A stretch of DNA of 21,292 bases from the NCBI GenBank assembly GCA_964441935.1, contig CAYTXI010000038.1, positions 1-21,292 of the forward strand, read 5' to 3'. The notes below the pieces were generated by a model. That model was not told the DNA's origin. It saw only the letters and a program-made list of their open reading frames with translations, and did no database searches. Every line of letters starts with the position of its first letter. Position 1 is the stretch's first letter. Of this stretch, positions 7,038 to 14,249 are shown in pieces. Origin of the DNA: JBBDMC01 sp964441935. Lineage in GTDB: Bacteria > Pseudomonadota > Alphaproteobacteria > Rhizobiales > Kaistiaceae. Position numbers and translations under genes: made by a program.

Positions 7038-8447
7038 TCACTCGGCCGCGATCTGCTGGAGCCCGGGAAAGAGATAGACCTTATCGGAGTCGAGATCGAA
7101 GTCGGGATTCTCCCAGGCGATCATCTTGCCCGGGTTGAGCAGACCCTTGGGGTCGGCCTCCCGCTTGAAGGCGAGCTGGACCGCGTCGGTCTGCTTCATG
7201 CCGCCCTCTTCCAGCGTATAGCGATGCGGGTTGAAGATCGGGCAGCCGTTGTCTTCGTGGATCTTGATGATCTCGTCGAGGCGGCTGTCGGTGGTGTAAC
7301 GCACGATCGGCAGGCCCGAGCAGCAGACGTTGCCGTCGAAGCGCTGGAACTCGAGATGCCCCGGCACTTCGTCGCCGAAGATTCTCGTCATCTTCTCGAC
7401 GCTCTCGACATGCGTCGGGAAGGGATAGAGCACCTGCAGATACGTGATCGTCGGGTCGACCCTCAGGCCCCTCAGCGTCGTGTGGTTCCAGGTGAGCTCG
7501 AAAAGCGGCGGCAAGCCTTTCTTCTCCGCGTCGGTTGCTGCGTCGGAGCGGAAGAGGATCTCCGCCTTGCTCTCCGCGGCGAGCGCCTGGAAAGGATCGA
7601 TCGCGTGCGGTGCCACCATGATCAGGACGACCGAGTGCTCGGGTTTCAGGAACTTCCTGTGGCGCAGAAAATAGTCGTAGGGCACCGGCGCGGCGACGGT
7701 CGAGATCTCCTTGAAGAGGAGGCCGTCCTGGTTGGCGATCAGATCGGCGAAACGTACCGCCCGCATGTAGTCGTCGAAGCCGGCGATCACCTCGACCCAG
7801 TCATAGGCCGCGGTCAGCGGCAGCTCCACCTCGGTGATGATGCCGTTGGTACCGTAGGCGTGCATGACCTTCATCAGGTCGCGGCCTCTGAGTTCGAGCA
7901 CGCGCGGCGTCGCTTCCATGGTGACGATGCGCAGGCCGAGGACATTGCCGATGTTCCTGAGGCCGCCCCAGCGGATCGAGCCGCAGCCGCCCGATCCGCC
8001 GGCGATGAATCCGGCTGCCGAGGCGGTGTTGTAGGTCGATGGGTGCATGCGGATTTCCTGCCCGCCGGGTCGGGTTTGCCGATCGATTTCGGCCAACACG
8101 GCGCCCGGCTCGACGATCACGCGCCCGCGCTCTACGGACTTCACATGATTGAATTCGGCGAGGCTGAGGACGACGCCGCCGGACAGCGGCATCGCCTGGC
8201 CGTAGTTGCCGGTGCCGGAGCCGCGCGGCGTCACCGGCACGCCCTCGGCGTAGCAGGTCTCAAGGACGCGGATCACCTCGGCCTCGGTCTTCGGCGACGC
8301 TATGAGGTCGCCGGTTACGTGGTCGAGTTGGCGCTTGAGGATGGGCGAGTACCAGAAGAAGTCGCGGCTCTTCTGCCTTACGATTGCCGGGTTGTCCTCG
8401 GTCTTGATGTCGCCGAGTGCGGCCTTCAGTTTCTGCACGTCCGTCAT
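7038..8447 (-). CDS. FAD-linked oxidase/dehydrogenase (VAO/PCMH family, GlcD-like)
   Basis: A 469-residue flavoprotein of the FAD_binding_4 (PCMH) family that includes glycolate oxidase GlcD and D-lactate dehydrogenases. FAD-binding elements are PRGSGTGNYGQAMPLSGG (about 74-91), VEPGAVLAEID, and GGSGGCGSIRWGGLRNIGN (about 150-168). The C-terminal cap ends with NPHRYTLEEGG and DPKGLLNPGKM, the usual family terminus. There is no signal peptide or iron-sulfur domain. ATG 8447 overlaps the TGA of the preceding amidohydrolase gene by 4 nt (ATGA). It probably oxidises a CH-OH group or a related bond in the compound handled by this operon. The substrate is not predictable, and hydroxy acid or heterocycle oxidation are both possible. 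Confidence 0.87.
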   Translation of the reverse strand: MTDVQKLKAALGDIKTEDNPAIVRQKSRDFFWYSPILKRQLDHVTGDLIASPKTEAEVIRVLETCYAEGVPVTPRGSGTGNYGQAMPLSGGVVLSLAEFNHVKSVERGRVIVEPGAVLAEIDRQTRPGGQEIRMHPSTYNTASAAGFIAGGSGGCGSIRWGGLRNIGNVLGLRIVTMEATPRVLELRGRDLMKVMHAYGTNGIITEVELPLTAAYDWVEVIAGFDDYMRAVRFADLIANQDGLLFKEISTVAAPVPYDYFLRHRKFLKPEHSVVLIMVAPHAIDPFQALAAESKAEILFRSDAATDAEKKGLPPLFELTWNHTTLRGLRVDPTITYLQVLYPFPTHVESVEKMTRIFGDEVPGHLEFQRFDGNVCCSGLPIVRYTTDSRLDEIIKIHEDNGCPIFNPHRYTLEEGGMKQTDAVQLAFKREADPKGLLNPGKMIAWENPDFDLDSDKVYLFPGLQQIAAE

Positions 8448-9757
8448 GGCGCGGTTCCCATCAAATCGTCGAGCTCGCGGTAGTCGGGGAGCGTGCGGTC
8501 GATTGCTTTGCCGGAGCGTAGCACCGTCCGGTCGGATTGGGGACGCGAGAGAAGCTCGGAAAAGGCGCGGGCGCGGAAGAGGACGAGGTCGGCGGAGGCG
8601 CCGACAGCGATCACTCCACGATCCGGCCGGCCGATGATCGCGGCCGGCGTGCGCGTGGCGGCAGCCGGCCAGGCGGCGATGGGATGGTCGAGGTGGAGGA
8701 TACGCACCGCCTCGGTGAACACCTCAACCATGTCGAGGTCGCCATAGGCGTAAAACGGGTCGCGGGTGTTGTCCGAAGCGATGGCGACCGGAATCCCGGC
8801 AGCGGCGAGCTCGCGAAGCAAGGTGACGCCGCGCCAGCGCGGCGTGCGACCCTGGGCGCGGTCCTGCAGGTAGAGGTTGCACATGGGCAGCGAGACGACG
8901 GCAAGACCCGCCTCCGCGACCCGCTCGATGGTCGCCTGATGGTCCGGCTGGACGGCGAGCGAGCAGCAGTGGCCCACGACGATCTTGCCCGGGAAGCCAG
9001 TGCGCAGCGCCGCGTCGGCGATGGCGCCGAGGGAGCGGGCAGACGGCTCGCCGGTCTCGTCGACGTGAAAGTCGAGGTCGAGCCCGGCGTCGGCGGCGGC
9101 ATGCATCATCAGTTCCAGCGCCCGGTCGAGGTCCGGAATCATGAAGGTGACGGCGCCCAGGACGCCCTTGTGCTCGGCGACCGTGGCGACGATGTCGGCG
9201 GCGAAAGTCTCGTCGAGAAAGGCGTCGATGGCGAACAGCGACACGGCCTGAAGATCGATGCGGCCGGCCCAGCGAGCGCGCATGTCGGCAAACACGGGCC
9301 AACTGATGCTGTGCTGCGGCGGCTGGGAATCGATGTGGGTGCGCAGGAGCACCGTGCCGTGGGCGTAGGCCGTGCGCAATGCGAAATCCATGCGCCGGGC
9401 GACGTCGTCGGCGTGCCAATTCGCCGTCCGGTCCGCCTCGACGGCGGCAAGGGCGCTTGCGAAGGCACCGTCGGGGTTGGGGCGGCGGGGCCACAGGTGT
9501 CCCTTATCGATGTGGGTGTGCACGTCGACGAAGCATGGCCAGACCATGCCACGGTCGAGGTCGAGGCGCGGCAGGTCGGCACGGTCACCGGGTGCGGCGA
9601 TGTGCTCGATCAGGCCGTCGTTAACGGTGAGATCAGCGACGACAAGGCCTTCCGCATTCGCTTCGCCGATCGGTTCGGGGAGCAGAGTGGCGGGAAGGGT
9701 CGCGTTGGCGAGGACGAAGCGCTTGTCGTGAGGAACCTTGGCGAAGCCCTTCGCCAT
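8444..9757 (-). CDS. Cytosine-deaminase-like amidohydrolase
   Basis: A 437-residue metal-dependent amidohydrolase-superfamily enzyme of the CodA/AtzC-like group, which hydrolyses C-N bonds in pyrimidines, triazines and similar rings. Metal and catalytic residues are visible: HTH (H80, H82) in VDVHTHIDKGH, H231 and E234 in FHVDETGEP, H263 in VGHCCSLA, and D329 in ASDNTRDPFYAYGDLD. The region equivalent to the substrate-contacting glutamine of E. coli CodA (in its VAFPQEG) reads VSLFAIDAF here (about 172-180), so cytosine is probably not the substrate. ATG 9757 is 4 nt after the permease stop. Cotranscription with an NMT1-type importer suggests it acts on the imported heterocycle. Confidence 0.88.
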   Translation of the reverse strand: MAKGFAKVPHDKRFVLANATLPATLLPEPIGEANAEGLVVADLTVNDGLIEHIAAPGDRADLPRLDLDRGMVWPCFVDVHTHIDKGHLWPRRPNPDGAFASALAAVEADRTANWHADDVARRMDFALRTAYAHGTVLLRTHIDSQPPQHSISWPVFADMRARWAGRIDLQAVSLFAIDAFLDETFAADIVATVAEHKGVLGAVTFMIPDLDRALELMMHAAADAGLDLDFHVDETGEPSARSLGAIADAALRTGFPGKIVVGHCCSLAVQPDHQATIERVAEAGLAVVSLPMCNLYLQDRAQGRTPRWRGVTLLRELAAAGIPVAIASDNTRDPFYAYGDLDMVEVFTEAVRILHLDHPIAAWPAAATRTPAAIIGRPDRGVIAVGASADLVLFRARAFSELLSRPQSDRTVLRSGKAIDRTLPDYRELDDLMGTAP

Positions 9758-9761
9758 CGCC

Positions 9762-10634
9762 TCAATTCTCCCGGCGGACGGCGCTCTCGTGCCACTTGCG
9801 GAGCAGCAGCCAGGACAGAAGACTCGTGGCGAAGAAGATCAGCACGCCGGCCATCGACAGCAGCACGAGGGCGGCGAACAGGCGCGGGATGTTGAGGCGG
9901 AACTGGGCTTCGAGCAGGCGGAAGGCTAGACCGGCATTGCGGCCGCCGGTGCCGGCGGCGAACTCGCCGACCACGGCCGCGATCAGCGACAGGCCTCCGG
10001 CGATTCTCAGGCCCGCCAGAAAATACGGCAGCGCGTTCGGGAGCTGAAGGAAGAGAAGCGTTTGCCGGCGGCTGGCGCCGTAGAGCTCGAACAGGTTGAG
10101 CAGGTTGTGGTCGGTCGACCGCAGCCCCTGTGTGGTGTTGGAAAGCACCGGGAAGAAGGCGACGATCCACGCGCAGATCAGGATCGCGCTCTGGGTGGTC
10201 GGCGCGTAGATCAATATCAGCGGAGCGATGGCGACGATCGGAGTCACCTGCAGGATCACGGCGTACGGGTAGAGGGCAAGCTCCACCCAGCGCGACTGGG
10301 CCATGATGATGGCAATGGCGACGCCGCCAACGAGGGCGATGGCGAGCGCCAGAACCGTGATCCTGAGGGTCACCAGCAGTGCGGCGAAGAGCATCGACCA
10401 GTCGGTCGCGAGCGTCTGGCCAATGCGGATGGGGCTCGGCAGAATGTAGTGGGGAACGTCGAAAACCGTGACGTAGGCCTGCCACACGGTCAATAGCAGC
10501 GCCAGCATGCCTAGCGGCACGGCTATCCGTGCGATCCGGCCGCCGAGGCTCTCGGCCTCCGGTGCCAGTGGAAGCTCGTTGTCCTCGTCCTCGGCGACGC
10601 GAGGTTCGGCCTGGGCGGTTTCGGCGGTGGTCAA
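9762..10634 (-). CDS. ABC transporter permease (SsuC/TauC/ThiX-like)
   Basis: A 290-residue inner-membrane permease of the nitrate/sulfonate/taurine/pyrimidine-precursor importer class. After a polar acidic leader (AEPRVAEDEDNELPLAPEAE) there are about six membrane segments, with YILPSPIRIGQTL before the core and an EAA-type ATPase-contact loop around LNLFELYGASRRQTLLFLQL and the following PNALPYFLAGLR. I choose TTG 10634: an AAGGA site lies 6 nt upstream, and the TTG overlaps the ATPase stop as TTGA, the same 4-nt coupling used elsewhere in this operon. The open frame to 11285 is antisense-like and overlaps the ATPase gene completely. It forms the membrane channel for the adjacent ATPase and binding protein. 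Confidence 0.9.
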   Translation of the reverse strand: MTTAETAQAEPRVAEDEDNELPLAPEAESLGGRIARIAVPLGMLALLLTVWQAYVTVFDVPHYILPSPIRIGQTLATDWSMLFAALLVTLRITVLALAIALVGGVAIAIIMAQSRWVELALYPYAVILQVTPIVAIAPLILIYAPTTQSAILICAWIVAFFPVLSNTTQGLRSTDHNLLNLFELYGASRRQTLLFLQLPNALPYFLAGLRIAGGLSLIAAVVGEFAAGTGGRNAGLAFRLLEAQFRLNIPRLFAALVLLSMAGVLIFFATSLLSWLLLRKWHESAVRREN

Positions 10635-11470
10635 TGCGATCCTTCTCCCATCGCCTCGTGGAGCGTCACCGAAACGCGACGGCAGTGTTCGTTGTAGATC
10701 GGAGACGTCCGGAAATCGTCCTCGCGCGGGTAGGGGGCTTCGATGGCAAGCTCGCGATAGACGCGCCCCGGCCGCGCTGCCATGACGATGATGCGCTCGG
10801 AAAGATAGACCGACTCGAAGACTGAGTGGGTGACGAAGATGACCGTCCAGCCGAACGTTTCCCACAGGTGGAGCAGGTCGTTGTTGAGCTTGAAGCGGGT
10901 GATCTCGTCGAGCGCCGCGAAGGGTTCGTCCATCAGTAGCAATTTCGGTCGTGTAATCAGGGCTCGGGCGATCGACACACGCATCTTCATGCCGCCGGAC
11001 AATTCGCGCGGATAGGAGTCGGCGAACGCCTCGAGACCGACCATGCCGAGGGCTTCCATCACGCGACCACGCGCGGCCTGTCGCGTCTGCCCCTTGAGGC
11101 GAAGGGGCAGCCAGACGTTGCCGAACACGGTGGCCCAAGGCATCAGCGTCGGCTCCTGGAAAACGAATCCGATCTCCGGGTGCGTGGGGCCAGCGCCGCC
11201 GGGCTCGGCGGTCCGCCACTCGACCGAACCGGCCGTGGCTTCGCCAAGGCCGGCAATGATCCTGAGCGCGGTCGACTTGCCGCAACCGGACGGCCCCAGC
11301 AGGCTCAGGAATTCACCGTCGCCGATGTCGACCGACAGGTCCCTGAGCGCGACGGTGCCATTCGAGAATGTCTTGGAAATCGACTGCAGCCGGACCAGGG
11401 GCTCGCGCAGGCGCCGGCCGGCCGGCGATGCAGTTTCCAGGACGTCGGGTCGTGCGGTCGCCGTCGGCAC
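10631..11470 (-). CDS. ABC transporter ATP-binding protein (SsuB/TauB/ThiZ-like)
   Basis: A complete 279-residue ABC ATPase that powers the importer. Motifs in order are Walker A GPSGCGKST (59-67), the Q-loop in FVFQEPTLMPW, the signature LSGGM, Walker B LLLMDEPFAALD, and the switch histidine in VTHSVFES. The MPWATVFGNVWLPL segment is typical of the nitrate/taurine/sulfonate subgroup. GTG 11470 is the likely start, with an AAGGA site about 10 nt upstream. A hairpin at 11494-11520 lies between it and the binding-protein gene. Its stop overlaps the permease TTG start by 4 nt. Confidence 0.92.
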   Translation of the reverse strand: MPTATARPDVLETASPAGRRLREPLVRLQSISKTFSNGTVALRDLSVDIGDGEFLSLLGPSGCGKSTALRIIAGLGEATAGSVEWRTAEPGGAGPTHPEIGFVFQEPTLMPWATVFGNVWLPLRLKGQTRQAARGRVMEALGMVGLEAFADSYPRELSGGMKMRVSIARALITRPKLLLMDEPFAALDEITRFKLNNDLLHLWETFGWTVIFVTHSVFESVYLSERIIVMAARPGRVYRELAIEAPYPREDDFRTSPIYNEHCRRVSVTLHEAMGEGSH

Positions 11471-11493
11471 TCTTGCTCGGTCCTTCGGAACTT

Positions 11494-11520
11494 GACGGGC
11501 GGCGGCGTCCGCCGCCCGTC
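11494..11520 (-). other. Perfect intercistronic stem-loop between binding-protein and ATPase genes
   Basis: GACGGGCGGCGG (11494-11505) and CCGCCGCCCGTC (11509-11520) form a perfect 12-bp stem around a 3-base loop. On the coding (minus) strand it is followed by AAGTTCCGAAGG, with no T tract, so it is not a classic intrinsic terminator. Stem-loops after a binding-protein gene commonly protect the upstream mRNA and raise binding-protein levels over the membrane components. That role is inferred here. Confidence 0.7.
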
Positions 11521-11533
11521 GTTGTCCCGCTCT

Positions 11534-12460
11534 CTACTGCTTCAAGTCCATTCCGACCCCGTTGCAGACGTACTGGGTCGTGTAACCCTTGGAAAGGTCG
11601 AGGCCTGCCTCGACCACGCCCGCCTTGACCATCTTGTCGTAGAAGCCCTTGACCCCGTCGGCCGTGAAGCAGCCGATGCCTTTTTCGAGCGCCACGCCGG
11701 ATTCAAGCAGCCCCTGCTCCTTAAGCTGCTTGATCGTGTACGCGATCTGATCGTCGGTCATGTCGGGGTTGTCGGCCTTGATCGTGTCGTTGGCGGCGGT
11801 GTTGTCGCCGTAAAGGTAGTTGTACCAGCCGATGATCGAGGCCTCGACGAAGCGCTTGGTAACGTCTGGATTGGCCGTGACGTATTCGGTCAACCCCTCG
11901 ATCATGGTCGAGATCGTCGTATAGCCGGCGTCGTAAAGGAGGAAGACGTCGGGCGTGAAGCCGCCTTCTCGCTCGACGGCAAACGGCTCCGATGTCAAGT
12001 AACCCTGGTTGGCGGAGTTCTCGTCGGCAAGGAAGCCTGCGAGGTTGTACGGATACGGCTTGCGCTGCTCCTCAGTGAATCCGTATTCCTGCTCCATCCA
12101 TTGATAACCAGTGACGAAGAGGTCGTCGCCGATGAAAACCGTCGGAACCTTGGCGATGTCGGCAAACGTTTTGATGCCCATCTCCGGGTGGGTCATGAGG
12201 ACCTGCGGGTCCTTCTGGAAGATGGCCGCGACCGTCATCACCGGCACCCCCTGCTCGATCGCAGAGAACGTGCCAAGTAGATTCCCCTGCATGTAGAACT
12301 GCGCCTTGCCGCTGATGAGCAGTGCCTGGTTGCCCTTGGGGATGATCGTCACGTCTAGGCCGTATTTCTCATAGGTGCCGTCGACGACGGCCTGATAAAA
12401 ACCACCATGCTCGGCCTCGGCCACCCAGTTGGTCGCGAACGACACTTCGTCAAGCGCCAT
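11534..12460 (-). CDS. ABC transporter substrate-binding protein, NMT1/THI5-like (5' end lost in gap)
   Basis: The last 308 residues of a periplasmic binding protein are present, and the reading frame runs into the run of N. The visible start, VSFATNWVAEAEHGGFYQAV, is the first strand and ligand loop of NMT1/THI5-like proteins, followed by YGLDVTIIPKGNQ. This fold binds pyrimidine precursors, sulfonates, riboflavin and other small ring compounds. The signal peptide, about 25-30 residues, must lie in the gap. The methionine at 12460 is probably internal, not the start. It heads the minus-strand operon with its ATPase and permease. The two-domain body and the C-terminal IGCFTADGVKGFYDKM region are intact. 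Confidence 0.88.
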   Translation of the reverse strand: MALDEVSFATNWVAEAEHGGFYQAVVDGTYEKYGLDVTIIPKGNQALLISGKAQFYMQGNLLGTFSAIEQGVPVMTVAAIFQKDPQVLMTHPEMGIKTFADIAKVPTVFIGDDLFVTGYQWMEQEYGFTEEQRKPYPYNLAGFLADENSANQGYLTSEPFAVEREGGFTPDVFLLYDAGYTTISTMIEGLTEYVTANPDVTKRFVEASIIGWYNYLYGDNTAANDTIKADNPDMTDDQIAYTIKQLKEQGLLESGVALEKGIGCFTADGVKGFYDKMVKAGVVEAGLDLSKGYTTQYVCNGVGMDLKQ

Positions 12461-12560
12461 NNNNNNNNNNNNNNNNNNNNNNNNNNNNNNNNNNNNNNNN
12501 NNNNNNNNNNNNNNNNNNNNNNNNNNNNNNNNNNNNNNNNNNNNNNNNNNNNNNNNNNNN
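12461..12560. other. Assembly gap (100 N)
   Basis: Exactly 100 unknown bases, the usual placeholder for a scaffold join of unknown size. Both flanking genes are cut: the binding protein lacks its N-terminus and the RidA-like gene lacks most of its length. The divergent promoters must also lie here. Confidence 0.97.
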
Positions 12561-12626
12561 GTCGGCGGTTTCACGCGACCGGAGTTCCTGGTCGAGGTGG
12601 AAGTCGTGGCGGCGAAGGCCGACTGA
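12561..12626 (+). CDS. RidA-family protein, C-terminal 21 residues only
   Basis: The frame leaving the gap reads VGGFTRPEFLVEVEVVAAKA and D, then TGA. The pattern RPEFLVE(V/I)E.VA is the usual C-terminal strand of RidA/YjgF/UK114 proteins, small trimeric enzymes that hydrolyse reactive enamine/imine intermediates or, in some subgroups, act in nitrogen-compound breakdown. About 95-110 residues are missing. Its stop lies 3 nt before the ATG of the 8-oxoguanine deaminase, so they form an operon. Call rests on a short stretch. Confidence 0.6.
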   Translation, partial: VGGFTRPEFLVEVEVVAAKAD

Positions 12627-12629
12627 GCG

Positions 12630-13973
12630 ATGCGTTTGTGGATCAAGGAACCGCTGGCGATCCTGGCGGAGGGCGCGGAAGGCGGAATTGTCGTTGGCGG
12701 TGACAAGATCGTGGAAGCTGTCGGGCGCGGCAAGGAGCCGCGCGAGCCCGTAGATCAGGTGTACGATGCCAGCCGCCACGTCGTGCTGCCAGGCCTCATC
12801 AACACGCACCACCACTTCTTTCAGACACTGACGCGCGCCCATCCGGCGGCGATCAACAAGGAACTGTTTCCGTGGCTGACAGCGCTCTACCCGATCTGGG
12901 CGCGTCACGTAAAACCGGAGGCATTCCGGCTGGCGACGCGGCTGGCGCTCACCGAACTGATGATGTCCGGGTGCACGTGCGCGTCCGACCACCAGTATCT
13001 ATACCCGCGCGGTCTGGAAGAGGCCATGGACATCCAGGCAGAGGAAGCCGCGCGGATTGGCATGCGTATGACGCTGACGCGGGGCTCGATGAACCTGTCG
13101 GAGAAGGATGGCGGCCTGCCGCCGGACGACGTGGTCCAGGACGAAGACACGATTCTGACCGACTGCGAGCGGGTGCTTAGGCGCTTTCACGACGCCAGCG
13201 AAGGGTCGATGCTGCAGGTGGCCCTGGCGCCATGCGCGCCGTTCACCGTCACCAAGCGGCTGATGGTCGACTCGGTTGGTTTGGCCGAGCAATTTGACTG
13301 CAGGCTGCATACCCACCTCGGCGAGACGCGCGACGAGGACGAATATTGTCTGGAGCATTTCGCCTGCCGGCCGGTCGACTACCTGGAGGAGTGCGGATGG
13401 CTGACGGAGCGCGCGTGGCTCGCCCACGGCATCCATTTCACCGACGAAGAAGTCAGGCGGCTTGGCCGCCATCGCGTCGGCATCTGTCATTGCCCGACCT
13501 CGAACATGCTGCTCGCGTCCGGTCAGTGCAGGACCAAGGAACTGGAAGCGGCGGGGAGCCCGATCGGGCTCGGCGTCGACGGCTCGGCGTCAAACGACAG
13601 CTCCAACCTCATGGAAGGCGTGCGGCATGCACTGATGCTAAACCGGCTGACCTACGACGCGGCGTCGGTCACGCATTTCGATGCGCTGCGTTGGGCGACT
13701 GGGGGCTCGGCCAAGTGCATCGGCCGGGACGACATCGGTGCGATCGCGATCGGCAAGCAGGCGGACCTCGCCCTCTATACCCTCGACGAACTCCGCTTTT
13801 CTGGGGCTGGAGACGCGCTGGCGGCGCTGGTGCTTTGCGGCGCACACGTGGCAGACCGGGTGATGGTCAAGGGCGAGTGGCGGGTAGAGGACGGGCAGCC
13901 GGTTGGCGTCGACGTGGCCAGGCTCAGGCACGAGCACGGCGCGGCAGCCAAGGCTTTCGTGGAAGCGCTGTGA
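12630..13973 (+). CDS. 8-oxoguanine deaminase-like amidohydrolase
   Basis: A 447-residue amidohydrolase-superfamily deaminase close in length and motif pattern to the 8-oxoguanine deaminase group (Pseudomonas Pa0142 type), which converts 8-oxoguanine to urate. Metal-binding and catalytic residues are visible: NTHHHFFQTLTRA with H60-H62, HTHLGET with H227, H229 and E232, AHGIHF with H266 and H269, and GVDGSASNDSSN with D317. The doubled HHHFFQ and DGSASND sequences separate this group from plain SAH/guanine deaminases. The start at ATG 12630 is 3 nt after the RidA stop. A related purine or pterin substrate remains possible. It faces away from the importer operon across the gap and may share its nitrogen-scavenging role. 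Confidence 0.87.
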   Translation: MRLWIKEPLAILAEGAEGGIVVGGDKIVEAVGRGKEPREPVDQVYDASRHVVLPGLINTHHHFFQTLTRAHPAAINKELFPWLTALYPIWARHVKPEAFRLATRLALTELMMSGCTCASDHQYLYPRGLEEAMDIQAEEAARIGMRMTLTRGSMNLSEKDGGLPPDDVVQDEDTILTDCERVLRRFHDASEGSMLQVALAPCAPFTVTKRLMVDSVGLAEQFDCRLHTHLGETRDEDEYCLEHFACRPVDYLEECGWLTERAWLAHGIHFTDEEVRRLGRHRVGICHCPTSNMLLASGQCRTKELEAAGSPIGLGVDGSASNDSSNLMEGVRHALMLNRLTYDAASVTHFDALRWATGGSAKCIGRDDIGAIAIGKQADLALYTLDELRFSGAGDALAALVLCGAHVADRVMVKGEWRVEDGQPVGVDVARLRHEHGAAAKAFVEAL

Positions 13974-14141
13974 GCGGCCGTTAATCGGTCGTTGAGCATA
14001 GACGTCAGCGGGGCGTTCACCGTCCCGCGGAAAAGTGCCGGTTTGCCCCGACGACGCACCGACCATGCACCGGAGAGATCCCGTGGCGTACGGGCCGGTT
14101 GCACGTGCGGCCCCCGCGGGAGCAGCCGGGATGCGCCGGTT

Positions 14142-14212
14142 CTTAAGCGGTCCTTCACTGGTCGGCTGATAGATACCTAAGGTTAAGTGTACGTCGACCT
14201 GGCCCGCTTAAG
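14142..14212. promoter_or_regulatory. Widely spaced inverted repeat upstream of the TRAP binding-protein gene
   Basis: CTTAAGCGG at 14142-14150 and CCGCTTAAG at 14204-14212 are perfect inverted copies, with weaker matching continuing inward. Centres are 62 bp apart, close to six turns of B-DNA, and each arm contains the palindrome CTTAAG. They flank the likely promoter region of the gene starting at 14250, and the interval 13974-14249 holds no gene. This is consistent with a pair of operator half-sites. No regulator is identified. Confidence 0.4.
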
Positions 14213-14249
14213 TTGCGAGCGACGGTACGCGGTCTGTTGGAGGTCCGTC

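Noticed and set aside
6966..8483. 505-codon plus-strand frame opposite the FAD oxidase
   Set aside because: Antisense of a clearly recognised gene with all FAD motifs. The long antisense frame follows from GC-rich codon bias.
8537..9895. 452-codon plus-strand frame opposite the amidohydrolase
   Set aside because: The minus-strand gene has intact metal-site motifs. The opposite frame is low-complexity Gly/Arg/Asp/Val and spans two minus-strand genes.
10635..11285. Upstream extension of the permease frame
   Set aside because: It lies wholly within the ATPase gene in another frame, is arginine-rich, and the TTG at 10634 has a good ribosome site.
12630..12733. Binding-protein reading frame continuing through the gap to 12733
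   Set aside because: The continuation depends on unknown bases and is antisense to the 8-oxoguanine deaminase.
13974..14249. Possible RNA gene or tRNA in the intergenic region
   Set aside because: No cloverleaf or known RNA motif was seen. Only the inverted repeat at 14142-14212 stood out.
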